Assembly (NCBI GenBank): GCA_024653485.1
Contig: JANLFY010000016.1
Location: 1-55,796, forward strand
DNA length: 55,796 nucleotides
Direction of reading: 5' to 3'
From: Bacillota bacterium
GTDB taxonomy: Bacteria > Bacillota > SHA-98 > UBA4971
Shown here: in pieces, positions 27,493 through 37,481 of the stretch
How positions within the stretch are numbered: position 1 is the first letter of the stretch
Layout of the letters: every line of letters starts with the position of its first letter
Notes under the pieces: model-generated
Databases searched by the model: none
What the model was told of the DNA's origin: nothing
What the model saw: only the letters and a program-made list of their open reading frames with translations
Translations under genes and position numbers: made by a program

Positions 27493-28836
27493 ATGCAGTC
27501 CACTCCACGCAGCAACAGGCTGCACATTGCGATCCTCGGTCGGCGCAACGCGGGCAAGTCAAGCCTGATAAACGCGCTTACCAACCAGGACATCGCCTTG
27601 GTGTCTGACGTCCCCGGGACGACCACAGACCCCGTGTACAAGGCCATGGAGATCCTCCCTGTCGGACCCGTCGTCATCATCGACACGGCCGGAATAGACG
27701 ACTCGGGGCAGCTCGGCGAAATGCGGGTGCAAAGGACGAAACGGGTCCTGGCGAAAGCGGACCTCGCCATACTGGTAGTAGACGTCACTCGAGGCGTGGG
27801 AGACTACGAACGATCCATCCTGGCAGAGGCCCGCGAGCGAGGCGTGCCGGTGATCGGGGTAGCCAACAAGACGGATCTCATAGGCCCGGCCGCGGAGCGC
27901 GACCGCCGGCCCGCCGGCGAAAGCGCTGTTCTGCCGGAGAGCGCGGCTCGCCTCGGCGCCCTGGAAGCGCAACTGGGAATCAGCCTCGTGCCGGTCAGCT
28001 CCAAGACTGGGCAGGGTCTCGGCTCTCTCAAGGACCGCATCGTCCGCGAGGCTCCCAAGTACTGGGAGGGTCCTCCCGTGATCGGAGATCTCGTGCGCCC
28101 CGGGGATACTGTAGTGCTTGTGGTGCCCGTCGACATCGAGGCTCCGAAGGGGCGTCTCATTCTTCCGCAGGTGCAAACGCTTCGGGACCTCCTGGACAAC
28201 GACGCTCGAGCGGTGGTAGTGAAGGAAAACGCGGTCCGGGAGACTATCGAAGGCCTCCGGTCACGCCCGGCTCTGGTCGTCACCGACTCGCAGGCGTTCG
28301 GGATCGTGTCAGAGCAAGTTCCGAGGGATGTCCCGCTCACGTCGTTCTCGATACTCTTCGCTCGCCACAAGGGCGACCTTTCCGCGCTCGTCGAGGGAGC
28401 GCGCCGCGTCGCAAAGCTCGAACCAGGCGCGCGGGTTCTCATCGCCGAGGCATGCACTCACCACCCGATAGGGGACGACATAGGAAGGGTCAAGATCCCA
28501 GCCTGGCTGGAACAAGAGGTCGGCGGAAAGTTGCGGTTCTCGTGGGCATCCGGCGCCAGCTTCCCAGAGGACCTCGCACGCTTCGACCTCGTCGTTCACT
28601 GCGGAGGCTGTATGATCAACAGGGCGGAGATGCTGCACCGCCTAGCAATGGTGAAGAGAGCGGGGGTGCCCGTGGTGAACTACGGAGTCCTGATCGCCTG
28701 CCTCCACGGCATCCTCGACAGGGCTCTCGAGCCGTTTGTCGCCGCAGGGGTCCTCGGCGCTGGGGAGGCGAACACGTCCCCGCTGAGCTGCAGGCGCCGT
28801 GCTTCCGGCGGCCAACCTGAAGCCGAACCGAAGTGA
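27493..28836 (+). CDS. hydF: [FeFe]-hydrogenase maturation GTPase HydF
   Basis: This 447-residue scaffold protein receives the 2Fe precursor from HydE/HydG and delivers it to apo-hydrogenase. The N-terminal GTPase domain shows P-loop GRRNAGKSS (from residue 16), switch sequence VPGTTTDPV, DTAGIDD and NKTD. The C-terminal cluster domain has C321-x-H323 (EACTHH) and C370-x2-C373 (HCGGCM), the HydF metal-binding pattern. ATG at 27493 has AGGAGG seven bases upstream, so it is preferred over an in-frame TTG at 27487. The gene follows hydG by 40 bases, completing an E-G-F operon. Confidence 0.95.
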   Translation: MQSTPRSNRLHIAILGRRNAGKSSLINALTNQDIALVSDVPGTTTDPVYKAMEILPVGPVVIIDTAGIDDSGQLGEMRVQRTKRVLAKADLAILVVDVTRGVGDYERSILAEARERGVPVIGVANKTDLIGPAAERDRRPAGESAVLPESAARLGALEAQLGISLVPVSSKTGQGLGSLKDRIVREAPKYWEGPPVIGDLVRPGDTVVLVVPVDIEAPKGRLILPQVQTLRDLLDNDARAVVVKENAVRETIEGLRSRPALVVTDSQAFGIVSEQVPRDVPLTSFSILFARHKGDLSALVEGARRVAKLEPGARVLIAEACTHHPIGDDIGRVKIPAWLEQEVGGKLRFSWASGASFPEDLARFDLVVHCGGCMINRAEMLHRLAMVKRAGVPVVNYGVLIACLHGILDRALEPFVAAGVLGAGEANTSPLSCRRRASGGQPEAEPK

Positions 28837-28886
28837 CGCATATCGGCCCGGGCACGAGCGCAGGCTAACGGCCGGGAAGCCCAGAC

Positions 28887-30218
28887 GTGCCCCGGGGCGG
28901 ACCGGGGGACGACGCGAGCAAACGACTGGGAGGGAAGCCGAGGGGCCCCAAGCCGCGGCGCTGCGAGTTGTCGAAGAAGGTCAAGGTTCTGCACGTGGTG
29001 GGACCTTCGAGAGGCGGGATGAGGACCCACCTCTCCAACCTGATAGAGGTCATCGATCGCAGCACGTTCTACATCGTGGTGGCGTGTCCCGAGGACGCTG
29101 CGATCTCGGCATGCCTCGAGCGGTGCCGGTGGAAGCACGAGCCCTTCTCCGTGCCCGAAGGACTGTCTCATCCGCGGGACGCTGCGAAGGTGATCGCGCT
29201 CGCTCGCCTCATCCGCCGCGTGGAGCCTGAGATATGCCATTTCCACGGGTTCAAGGCCGCAGCTCTTGGCAGGGCAGCAGCACGGGTTCTCGAGCGTGTC
29301 CGCGCCTTCCATCGCCCGGGGACGGACCTCGCGCATTCCGCAAGAGGCGGGTACAGGCCCGCCGTCGTGTACACCGTGCACAACTCAGTTCTTGCGAGGG
29401 CCCGCGGCAGCCCGCAGGGGCGTCTTTGCGCGTACCTGGAGCGCGCTCTTGCGCCGGTCACCGACCGCGTCATCACCGTATCGGCGGCGCTTCGAGACGA
29501 GTACGCCTCCATCCCGGGGCTCGGTCCGCACAAAGTGAGGCACATACCCAACGGCGTGGCGCTCGACCGCTTCGGCGGAGGCCATCAAGGGGGGGTGAGC
29601 TTCCCCGAAGCGAAGGCGGGAGCGCGGAGTGCGCTTGGCTGCCGGACGGACGCGGTCCTCATCGGCACAGCCGCACGGCTCATTCCCGACAAGGGCGTGG
29701 GAGTGCTCGTCCACGCGCTCGCGCGCCTTAGGAGGTGGGGCCTTCGCCCCATGGCTCTCATTGCCGGAGACGGGCCGGCCAGGCGCGATCTTGAAGCGCT
29801 CGCAGCGAGACTAGGAGTGGCAAACCAGTTACGGTTCCTGGGATTCGTGGAGGACATGGCGCGCTTCTACGCCGCCATCGATGTGTTCGTGCTTCCGAGT
29901 CTGTCTGAGGGCATGCCGCTATCGCTCCTCGAAGCCATGGCCGCTGGGGTTCCGGTGGTGGCCACACGCACCCCAGGGACTGAGGAAGTGGTAGCGCCGG
30001 GGATGGGATGGCTCGCCGCGCCTGGTGATGACCTTGGGCTGGCAGTCTGTCTGAAGGAGTGCTTACTTCATCCGTGGGAAGCCGATCAAATGGCCGCGTG
30101 CGCGCGAGCTGAGGTGCGGCAGCGCTTCTCGATAGAGGGCATGGTCCGGGCGACTCAGGAGGTGTACATCGAGGCGCTGTCAGACAGGACGAGGCCGTTG
30201 CGGGACGGCCCGCGGTAG
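28887..30218 (+). CDS. GT4-family glycosyltransferase
   Basis: This GT-B glycosyltransferase of up to 443 residues opens its N-terminal domain with KVKVLHVVGPSRGGMRTHL (residues 31-49), typical for retaining family 4 enzymes that grip a sugar nucleotide. The C-terminal domain has VLIGTAARLIPDKGVGVLV, DVFVLPSLSEGMPLSLLEAM (the E-x7-E region) and AAGVPVVATRTPGTEEVV. The GTG start at 28887 has only a weak GGGAAG upstream; TTG at 28968 would remove a basic 27-residue extension. It follows hydF by 50 bases and may share its transcript. Substrate unknown; cell-envelope polysaccharide is the usual role. Confidence 0.85.
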   Translation: MPRGGPGDDASKRLGGKPRGPKPRRCELSKKVKVLHVVGPSRGGMRTHLSNLIEVIDRSTFYIVVACPEDAAISACLERCRWKHEPFSVPEGLSHPRDAAKVIALARLIRRVEPEICHFHGFKAAALGRAAARVLERVRAFHRPGTDLAHSARGGYRPAVVYTVHNSVLARARGSPQGRLCAYLERALAPVTDRVITVSAALRDEYASIPGLGPHKVRHIPNGVALDRFGGGHQGGVSFPEAKAGARSALGCRTDAVLIGTAARLIPDKGVGVLVHALARLRRWGLRPMALIAGDGPARRDLEALAARLGVANQLRFLGFVEDMARFYAAIDVFVLPSLSEGMPLSLLEAMAAGVPVVATRTPGTEEVVAPGMGWLAAPGDDLGLAVCLKECLLHPWEADQMAACARAEVRQRFSIEGMVRATQEVYIEALSDRTRPLRDGPR

Positions 30219-30272
30219 CGGGATCATGAGAGTCGGGAAGCCGAGACGACGACGTCGCAAGCGGAGGTCGCC

Positions 30273-32717
30273 GTGACTCCGGGACAAGGTCGACAGACTG
30301 TGTATCGAGCGTTCGCTGGACAAGGAGTGAGCCGCGGGTGTTCGCACCCCTTCGTGTTCCGCGGCCTCACGGTTCTCGCGCTCGTCTTGGGGCTCCTCGT
30401 CCCCGGTCGGGCGTCCACAGCATCCCGGACTTGTGCCCTGGCCGCGCCGGGCGCGGGGGCGCGGGACCGCAAGGTGGTCCTCGTTCTGATCGACGCTCTC
30501 ACGATCGAGGACATAGACCGGGCTCTCGTGCCCAACATACGGAAGCTCGCGTCAAGCGGCGCGATCGGCCTCATGAGCGCGCGCACCGCGAGAACCTTGC
30601 AGGACGAGCACACATACGTGACGCTCGGCTCAGGGACGAGGGCGCAGGGCCCGCCAGAGACGGCGAGCGCCTTCAACTTCGACGAAGTGGTGGAAGGCTC
30701 GCCCGCGGGCGCAACGTTCGCGCGAAACACGGGAGTGAAGGCGCCGCCTGGAAGCGTGATCCATCCGTACATGGCCCTCATCATACGAGCCAACTCAAGC
30801 TCGAGCTACCGCATAGTCCCCGGAGCCCTGGGTGAGGCGCTCGGAAGAGCGGGAAAGAGGACCGCCGTCTTCGGGAATTCCGACACGCCGGGGCGCCCGG
30901 GACGCTGCGCGGCTGCGGTCGCCATGGACTCCCGGGGCGTGGTCGACATGGGCGACGTCGGTCAGGGCACGGTCGTCCGAAGAGACGACTTCCCGGGTGG
31001 GATCGCGACCAACACCGGACTCCTCGCCGCGCTCGTGGCTGAAGCGGTGACGACGGGAGAGGCGGATCTCGTGGTGGTCGAGTCAGGGGACTGTGCGAGA
31101 GTGGAGCGGTACCTGGAGGCCGGACTCCTCACGGACGCGGCATATGAGCGTGCGCGCCGCGTCGCGCTCTCGTCAGCTGACTCTCTAGTCGGTCACCTCA
31201 TTGAATCGCTGGACCTCTCTGTCACCACCCTCCTTGTCCTGACGCCGACGCCAAGTGCGAGGGAGGTCGCGTCGGGCCGCAGCCTCGCACCGCTCGTCGC
31301 GGCCGGAGCCGGCTTCACGCCCGCACCGGGATCAGAGGGGGCGCTCTTGACCTCCGCCACGACGAGGCGGGACGGCCTCGTAGCGAACATAGACGTGGCG
31401 GCATCCGTAGTCTCGTGGCTGGGCGCAGCCGCGCCTACCTGGATCCTCGGCACGCCAATGCACGCCGTGCCGAGCCGCGCGCCCATGTTGCGCTTGGAGT
31501 CCATGCACGACGAGATCGCGTCTACGTCTCTCATGAGAGCGCCGCTCCTCAAGACCTTCGTGGGCCTTCAAATCGCGGCAACCCTTGCATCCCTCGGCAT
31601 CGTCGTCGCAGCGATCGCGAGGCGTGCCACCCAAAGGCGTTCCAGCGTGTTCCTCGAGTCGGGTGGGTCCGATACACGCACTACGCCCGCGAGCGCGCCT
31701 CGGATCGCGAGGATCATGTGGGCGTTTCTCCTCGCTCTGGGAGCCGTGCCTCTCGCCATGCTGGTCATTCCCCTCGCGCGTCCGGCAACCACAGGCTCCG
31801 CTGCTGCGGTGCTCGCGACGATCGTGCTCGCTGTGTGCCTCGCGGCGAGCATCGCTTTCGGCCGCGCCTCGGCTCTTGGAGCGTTTGCGGGGATCTACCT
31901 GCTCACCGCTCTCGCCGTCACATGCGACATCCTGTTTGGAGCCAAGCTGATGCGACGGTCGGTGCTGGGCTATGACCCCATTGGGGGCGCAAGGTTCTAC
32001 GGCATAGGAAATGAGTACATGGGTGTGCTCATCGGGTCGCTCATCACGGGAAGCGGTCTCGTTCTCGATTGGATGAGTTCTCGCGCCGTCCCACAGAGGA
32101 CGCGCGACGCAGTCGTCTCTGGGATCGGGGTCACTTTCGCAGCGGTCCTTTTCGTGATCGGCTCGCCCTCTCTCGGAGCTAACATGGGGGGCACGCTCGC
32201 GGCTGTCGTGGGATTCGGCGCGGCCTACCCGCTGTACCTGGGGAGGAAGGTGAGGAGCCGGGAATTGGCCGTCTTGGCAGCGCTGGCAGTGTCGATTGTG
32301 GCGGGGATCGCCGCAATCGACGCCGTGAGGGCGGGTGGCCCGGTGTCGCACTGGGGCCGGACCGTGCTCGCCGTGCTCGCGGACGGTCCCGCAACACTGG
32401 CGGACGTTGTCCGGCGCAAGGCAGCGATGAACCTCAAACTCATACGCTACACCATCTGGACGCGGGCGCTATTCGCGTTCCTTGCCGCACTGATCCTTCT
32501 CCGCGTGCGGCGGGTGGGACCGGTCGGCAAGCTCACCGACTCCCATCGCGGGCTCGCCTCCTCACTCGACGCAAGCCTCGCCGGGGCGGCCGCGGCCATG
32601 GTAGCCAATGACTCGGGAGTGGTGGCGGCGGCGCTGCTCATGCTCTATCCGTGCCTTGTCGCGCTGTACCTCGCTGTCTCGGAAACGGAGGCGGAAGCGA
32701 CACCCCGTGACGGCTAG
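30273..32717 (+). CDS. Membrane protein with alkaline-phosphatase-superfamily domain
   Basis: This 814-residue protein has a signal/anchor helix (about residues 31-46) and an extracytoplasmic domain of about 370 residues that opens KVVLVLIDALTIEDID, as in alkaline phosphatase/phosphoglycerate mutase-fold enzymes, where the Asp is a metal ligand. TLQDEHTYVTLGSGTRA and a later LVVVESGD fit that fold. The last 400 residues hold about ten membrane helices, including LLGYDPIGGARFYGIGNEYMG, a motif I associate with Bacillota membrane proteins of unknown function near glycosyltransferases. GTG at 30273; the preceding glycosyltransferase gene ends 54 bases earlier. It may act on a lipid-linked or envelope phosphate ester. 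Role is inference. Confidence 0.7.
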   Translation: MTPGQGRQTVYRAFAGQGVSRGCSHPFVFRGLTVLALVLGLLVPGRASTASRTCALAAPGAGARDRKVVLVLIDALTIEDIDRALVPNIRKLASSGAIGLMSARTARTLQDEHTYVTLGSGTRAQGPPETASAFNFDEVVEGSPAGATFARNTGVKAPPGSVIHPYMALIIRANSSSSYRIVPGALGEALGRAGKRTAVFGNSDTPGRPGRCAAAVAMDSRGVVDMGDVGQGTVVRRDDFPGGIATNTGLLAALVAEAVTTGEADLVVVESGDCARVERYLEAGLLTDAAYERARRVALSSADSLVGHLIESLDLSVTTLLVLTPTPSAREVASGRSLAPLVAAGAGFTPAPGSEGALLTSATTRRDGLVANIDVAASVVSWLGAAAPTWILGTPMHAVPSRAPMLRLESMHDEIASTSLMRAPLLKTFVGLQIAATLASLGIVVAAIARRATQRRSSVFLESGGSDTRTTPASAPRIARIMWAFLLALGAVPLAMLVIPLARPATTGSAAAVLATIVLAVCLAASIAFGRASALGAFAGIYLLTALAVTCDILFGAKLMRRSVLGYDPIGGARFYGIGNEYMGVLIGSLITGSGLVLDWMSSRAVPQRTRDAVVSGIGVTFAAVLFVIGSPSLGANMGGTLAAVVGFGAAYPLYLGRKVRSRELAVLAALAVSIVAGIAAIDAVRAGGPVSHWGRTVLAVLADGPATLADVVRRKAAMNLKLIRYTIWTRALFAFLAALILLRVRRVGPVGKLTDSHRGLASSLDASLAGAAAAMVANDSGVVAAALLMLYPCLVALYLAVSETEAEATPRDG

Positions 32718-32790
32718 ACCGCGCAGCGTGCCCGCGTGGTCCCATGTACGACCACCTCCAACAGCACCCTGATACCCGCATCCGAAGCAC

Positions 32791-32819
32791 TTCCATTTCC
32801 CGCCGTGCTGTGGTATTCT
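32791..32819 (+). promoter_or_regulatory. Weak promoter candidate of the YhaO/YhaN-like pair
   Basis: TTCCAT (32791-32796) and TATTCT (32814-32819) are 17 bases apart, with TGG before the -10. The -35 is poor, but the extended -10 matches others in the window. Confidence 0.4.
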
Positions 32820-32853
32820 CTGGATAGACGCTGTCCGGGCGGGGTGATGAAGC

Positions 32854-34011
32854 ATGCTCCGGTGCCTCCACCTGGCCGACCTGCACCTCGGCTGGTCCCC
32901 ATCTGATCTTCCTGACGACAAGGCCGGGGCGCGGCGACAGGAACGCGACCTCCTCCTGAAAAGGGCGGTCGACTTCGCGCTCGAGCCCGCCAACAGGATC
33001 GGCATGGTCATCATCGCTGGCGACCTCTTCGAGTCCCACAGGCCGGACCCTGCCGTGGTCGAGGAAGCGGTCCGACAGCTTGAACGCCTGGTTCGGGCGG
33101 GCGTGTTCCTCTTGACCGTTCCCGGAAACCATGACGAGATAACATATCATGACTCGGTGTTCAGAAGGCTTGGCGGTTCTTGGCCTGGCGTGCTCGTGCG
33201 TAACCCCATGCCTGAGTTGGTTGCCTCAGAAAGCGTCAAGGGCGTGCCTGTCCACGTGTACTCCCTGGCCTATACAGGAGGGCTCACACGGGTCAGCGAG
33301 CTCGCCACTCTTCCGAGCGCGCAAGGACCCGGGGTGAACATCGGGGTTTTCCACTGCTCCCTGGGCTGGGGGACCTCCGACAGAAGCCTGCCGATACCGC
33401 CGGGCGCTCTGGAGGCCGCGGGGTACACGTACGCGGCTCTCGGGCACGTCCACAGGCACGAAAGGGCGAGACTCGGAGGGAGGGGGCTGGCTGTATACCC
33501 GGGTATGGTGGAGGCCAAGGGGTTTGACGATCCTGGAACCGGAGAGCTCACTGTGGTCGACTTCACCGACACCGGCACGGGTTGGACCGCGTCGGTGAAA
33601 ACCTCGCATGTTCCTGCGCGAAAGTACGTCTCGGTTGAGATCGAGGCCTCAGCCAGCCGGTCGTATGACGAGCTGGTAGATGCGTGCCGTGTGGAGGCCG
33701 GGGCCGACCAAGACGCTCTCGTCAGAATCGAGCTCAAGGGCGTGCCGCCGTTTGCCGTGGACGCGGATGCCCTGGCGAGGTCGCTTTCGAGGGAGTATTT
33801 CTTCGTCGAGGTGGTCGATGACACCTCGTTCTTCAACGCCGGCGTAGGAAGCCTGTACGCTTCGGAGCCAACAATCCGGGGGCACTTCGTGAAAAGGCTC
33901 ATGGCACGGCTTGAGCAGGCGCGCGAAGAGCGTGAAAAGCGTGTCCTGGAGCTCGCGCTGCGCAAGGGTCTGGCGGCTTTTGGGGCTGGCGAAGGGGGTG
34001 ACGAGCGGTGA
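32854..34011 (+). CDS. SbcD/YhaO-like metallophosphoesterase (DNA exonuclease)
   Basis: This 385-residue protein has the calcineurin-like motifs of SbcD/Mre11/YhaO: LHLADLHLGW (D9, H11), IIAGDLFESH (D57), VPGNHDE (N92, H93) and ALGHVHRHE. The C-terminal 130 residues form a capping domain. It would act with the coiled-coil ATPase encoded next as a nuclease at DNA ends or hairpins. Its stop overlaps the ATPase start by four bases, so the two are translationally coupled. ATG at 32854 is preceded by GGGGTGATG. Its partner's membrane hairpin places it closer to Bacillus YhaO than to canonical SbcD. Confidence 0.88.
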   Translation: MLRCLHLADLHLGWSPSDLPDDKAGARRQERDLLLKRAVDFALEPANRIGMVIIAGDLFESHRPDPAVVEEAVRQLERLVRAGVFLLTVPGNHDEITYHDSVFRRLGGSWPGVLVRNPMPELVASESVKGVPVHVYSLAYTGGLTRVSELATLPSAQGPGVNIGVFHCSLGWGTSDRSLPIPPGALEAAGYTYAALGHVHRHERARLGGRGLAVYPGMVEAKGFDDPGTGELTVVDFTDTGTGWTASVKTSHVPARKYVSVEIEASASRSYDELVDACRVEAGADQDALVRIELKGVPPFAVDADALARSLSREYFFVEVVDDTSFFNAGVGSLYASEPTIRGHFVKRLMARLEQAREEREKRVLELALRKGLAAFGAGEGGDER

Positions 34012-37000
34012 AGGAGGTGTCGCTCAGGAAGCTGTCCCTCGCCGGCTTCGGTCCGTACCGCGACAGGGTGGAGGCCGTGTTCGGCCCGGGCGTCAACGCG
34101 CTGGTCGCGCCCAACGAGCGCGGCAAGTCCTCGTTGGTCAGCGGGCTTCTCGCGACCATATTCGGCCTGCCGGCGAAGAACGACCCTTCCGTGTTCGGGC
34201 AAGCCCGCTTCAGAAACTGGGACGGCCCTCGGCGTTTTGAGGGAGAGGTCGAGTTCGAGTCGGACGGGGGCGTGTACAGGATCCACCGGGATTTTGACAC
34301 GCACAAGGTGTCCCTGGCGAAGCTGGAGAACGGGCGGTACATAGCTCTCGTGATGGGTGAGCACAACCCCGGAGCCACGAGGAAGCCGAATGAGGCCTAT
34401 GAAAGAAGCCTGGCGGAACTCATCGGAATCTCCTCGCGTGAGCTCTTCGAACGCACTTTCTGCGTCACCCAGCCCATCCCGGAAGCGAAACACCTTGATG
34501 AGAAGGTTCAGGAACTCCTCTCAGGCGCAGGGGGAGGGTTCGCACGAGCGCTGGAACGGCTCGTCAACGAGCTCTCGGCACAGACCAAGACCACCGGGGA
34601 ACGAAAGGTGACCTCCCGGAACCAAACGAAAGACCGCGTTCTCGAGGAGCTGACCTCACGCATTCAGGCGCTCGAGTCGGAGCTCGATGCCTCCCGTCGA
34701 GCGGTTGACTCGTTGCAGCCCGTTTTGAGAAGGCTCAACGACATCGAGCGCGAGCTCGCGGAGGCCAGGAAGACCCTGGCATCCAAGGAGACCATCGTGA
34801 AGGCATGGTCTGAGTGGAGGCGGCTCGCCACTGAATACCGCAGGGCAACGAAGGACCAGACGAGTCTCGAGGCGGCGCTCGAGAAGGCCAAGAGCCTCGA
34901 CTCCGATATCGACGCCGAGAACAGAAGGGTGAGAGAAGGCTTCCCCGAGTTCGAAGGGGCGCCCCGCGAGACCGAACGAGCGTTGACTGAGCTCATTACC
35001 CTCAAGGCCAAACGGGGAGAGGCGGAAAGGGCGATCCTGGACGCAGAAGCAGCGGTGAGGCTGAAGCAGGGCGAGCTGGACCGGCTCAGGCAGGAGATTT
35101 CCACCCTCCGCGACTGGGGAGCGCTCGGTCCGGCGCCCGAAGCGGCAGCGCGCGGCGCGAGACGGAAGGCCGCCGAGATTGTTCAGAAGTGGCGGGTATT
35201 CCTCGATCACAATTCGGAGCTTGCCTCGTGCGAGGCGGAGCTCGCCGCGAGATTTCAGGTGTTCGCTGAGGCGAGCCCCGAGGAAATCGCTCTCCTCGCG
35301 AGCTACTCAGCCCGTCTTGTCGAGCTTGAGAGGGACATGGAGAGAACCCGCAGGGATCTCGAGACACTGCGCGAGCGGACGAGGGTCGTCGCGAACGTCC
35401 GGGAAGCATTCCAAAAGCGTTACGCGGGGATCGCAGCTCTCGGCCCAGGCGCTGCGGACACCATCCGGCAGATCCTGGGCGCCTTTCGCAGGGAGAAGAG
35501 GCTTCAGGGGGAGCTTGCGGAACGCAGGCGGTCAGTGGACATGCCCCGTGGTGCGCGCGCCGCGGCCGGCCTCGCGTCGGCTCTCGTGGCGTCCGTCGTC
35601 GCGTGGCTGTTGCTGGGAGGCTCCGCGACAAGAGTAAACACATGGATATCTCTGGTCGTGGCCGTCCTCTTCGGTCTCGCGGGATACGTGGTGTCGGGCG
35701 CCATCCACGCCCGCAGGGTCGCCGGCGAAAGGCTCGAAGCAACGAGGATAGAATCGGAGCTCGCACAGTGCCGCCGCGAACTTGCGCTCCTCGGCCAAGC
35801 CCTGGGCGACCTGGCCTCGAGCGACGAGGCGTCGCTCGGAGCCCTGCTCGAAAGGCTGGAGCAGCGCGAAGAGGAGGCAGCGGTGCTTGCGGAAAGCGAG
35901 GCCCTTCTCCCGTCTGATGAAGAGGCGGGGCGAATCCTGGAAGCTTTCGAACGAGCCAAGAAAGGCTACGATGAATTCGTAGCAAGGACAAGCAGGTTCT
36001 CTGAGAGCTTCAAGGATGTCGGCGCGGCATTCTCCGAGTGGAAGGCCATGCTGGACCGGAGGAGCCGCCTGGAAGGCCTCGTACGAGCTTTCGCGCGCGA
36101 GGCTTTCGGCTGCGAGCCCGAGGCCGCCGAGCACGCTTCACTGGCTGATCCCAAGGTCGGCGATGAGTGGAGAGAGCTTGCGCGATTCGTGTCCGTGGCC
36201 GCCTCGCCTGAGGACGCGGGCACTGTCGGCCAGCTCATTGCCTTCTTGGAAGGAGAGGGAAGCGACGCAGCCTGGTGGGAGCGAATGATAGCCGAGGCTG
36301 GACGCTACGAGGGTCTCCGCAAAGACATTCAGGCGGCACAAGCGACGATAGAAGCGGGGAAGGAGCACGTAGATGGCTTGAGGTCACGGGTCAAGGAGTT
36401 CGAGGCGAAGGAAGAACAGGTGTCTCGGCCGCTTCGCCCCTTGCTTGAGGCGTCTGGTGGCGACCCGGAGAGAGCGCAGAGGAGATGCGAGGAAAGACGC
36501 TCTCTCCTCGAGAAGATCGAGGCGATGAGAACGGCCCTTGCGACACTCCTCGAACAGCATGGCGCCTCATCTGTGGACGAGCTCCGCGAGAAAGGCACGA
36601 GCGCACGCAACAACGCAGCACAGTCTCTGGCGGAATGGAAGCGCCTCGTGAACGACAACCCGGGGCTTCCGGAGATCGATGAGGCTGGCGACGTGGAGAG
36701 AATAGAGGCCAGGTGGAGGGCTCTCAATGGCGAGGTCGAACGTCTCCGCGGGCACATCGCCACGCTCGAGAAGGAGAGGGGAGACCTCGCGGCGGAGCAA
36801 GGACGCCTCGAGGGGAGGTCCTCACTGAACATCGCCCAGGCGGAAGCGGAGCTGGCAGCGCTCAGGCGTAGGCGTGAAGAGGTAAGCGTGTTGGCGGACG
36901 CCCTCACAATCGCCTGTACTGAGCTCTCAGAGGCTGTCAAGGACTTCCAGGGATCGTACCGCACGCTCCTGCGGGACGTGGCTACGAAGCACTTCGAGGC

Positions 37001-37349
37001 GATAACGGGAGTGAGGGGTCGTGCGGTCGTGATCGACAGCGACTTTCGGATCCACGTCGAGGATGGTGGCGTGCCGTGCGACCTCGCTCAGTTGAGCAAG
37101 GGGGCCCAGGACCAGCTCTACATCGCCCTGAGACTGGCCGTGGCCGACCTTCTTGCCGAGGACTACCGTCTCCCCTTCATCTTCGACGACCCCTTCGCGG
37201 CGTGCGACAGTGCAAGACTCGCCAACCTGCGCGAGATCCTGCTGCGGATCGCCAAGGACCGGCAGATCCTGGTCCTGTCGCACCTCGAGCCGGTCGCAGG
37301 TTGGGGAAAATCGGTGGACGTCCGCGAATACGGAATGAGGGCAGTTTAG
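34008..37349 (+). CDS. YhaN/SbcC-like coiled-coil ATPase with membrane hairpin
   Basis: This 1113-residue ABC-type ATPase has an N-terminal half-domain (LSLAGFGPYRDRVEAVFG, P-loop VAPNERGKSSLV), about 800 residues of coiled coil, and a C-terminal half-domain with signature LSKGAQDQLYIALRLAVADL (from about 1029) and Walker B LPFIFDDPFAACD. In place of the zinc hook (no CxxC is present) the middle holds two hydrophobic segments, about residues 518-538 and 545-565, joined by a short polar loop. This is the layout of Bacillus YhaN. GTG at 34008 overlaps the upstream stop. With the YhaO-like nuclease it likely works on DNA ends at the membrane. Confidence 0.88.
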   Translation: MKEVSLRKLSLAGFGPYRDRVEAVFGPGVNALVAPNERGKSSLVSGLLATIFGLPAKNDPSVFGQARFRNWDGPRRFEGEVEFESDGGVYRIHRDFDTHKVSLAKLENGRYIALVMGEHNPGATRKPNEAYERSLAELIGISSRELFERTFCVTQPIPEAKHLDEKVQELLSGAGGGFARALERLVNELSAQTKTTGERKVTSRNQTKDRVLEELTSRIQALESELDASRRAVDSLQPVLRRLNDIERELAEARKTLASKETIVKAWSEWRRLATEYRRATKDQTSLEAALEKAKSLDSDIDAENRRVREGFPEFEGAPRETERALTELITLKAKRGEAERAILDAEAAVRLKQGELDRLRQEISTLRDWGALGPAPEAAARGARRKAAEIVQKWRVFLDHNSELASCEAELAARFQVFAEASPEEIALLASYSARLVELERDMERTRRDLETLRERTRVVANVREAFQKRYAGIAALGPGAADTIRQILGAFRREKRLQGELAERRRSVDMPRGARAAAGLASALVASVVAWLLLGGSATRVNTWISLVVAVLFGLAGYVVSGAIHARRVAGERLEATRIESELAQCRRELALLGQALGDLASSDEASLGALLERLEQREEEAAVLAESEALLPSDEEAGRILEAFERAKKGYDEFVARTSRFSESFKDVGAAFSEWKAMLDRRSRLEGLVRAFAREAFGCEPEAAEHASLADPKVGDEWRELARFVSVAASPEDAGTVGQLIAFLEGEGSDAAWWERMIAEAGRYEGLRKDIQAAQATIEAGKEHVDGLRSRVKEFEAKEEQVSRPLRPLLEASGGDPERAQRRCEERRSLLEKIEAMRTALATLLEQHGASSVDELREKGTSARNNAAQSLAEWKRLVNDNPGLPEIDEAGDVERIEARWRALNGEVERLRGHIATLEKERGDLAAEQGRLEGRSSLNIAQAEAELAALRRRREEVSVLADALTIACTELSEAVKDFQGSYRTLLRDVATKHFEAITGVRGRAVVIDSDFRIHVEDGGVPCDLAQLSKGAQDQLYIALRLAVADLLAEDYRLPFIFDDPFAACDSARLANLREILLRIAKDRQILVLSHLEPVAGWGKSVDVREYGMRAV

Positions 37350-37481
37350 GGTGGTCGATTGCCGGCCTGCGGTCGTGGGCACGGCATCGGGCCTCACCCC
37401 GCATGTCATCGCTGCAGTAACCCGGCGAGGTCTCCTAGCCTTCTCAAGCAGGGTTTTGAGGACAGCTAGCGTATATTCATA

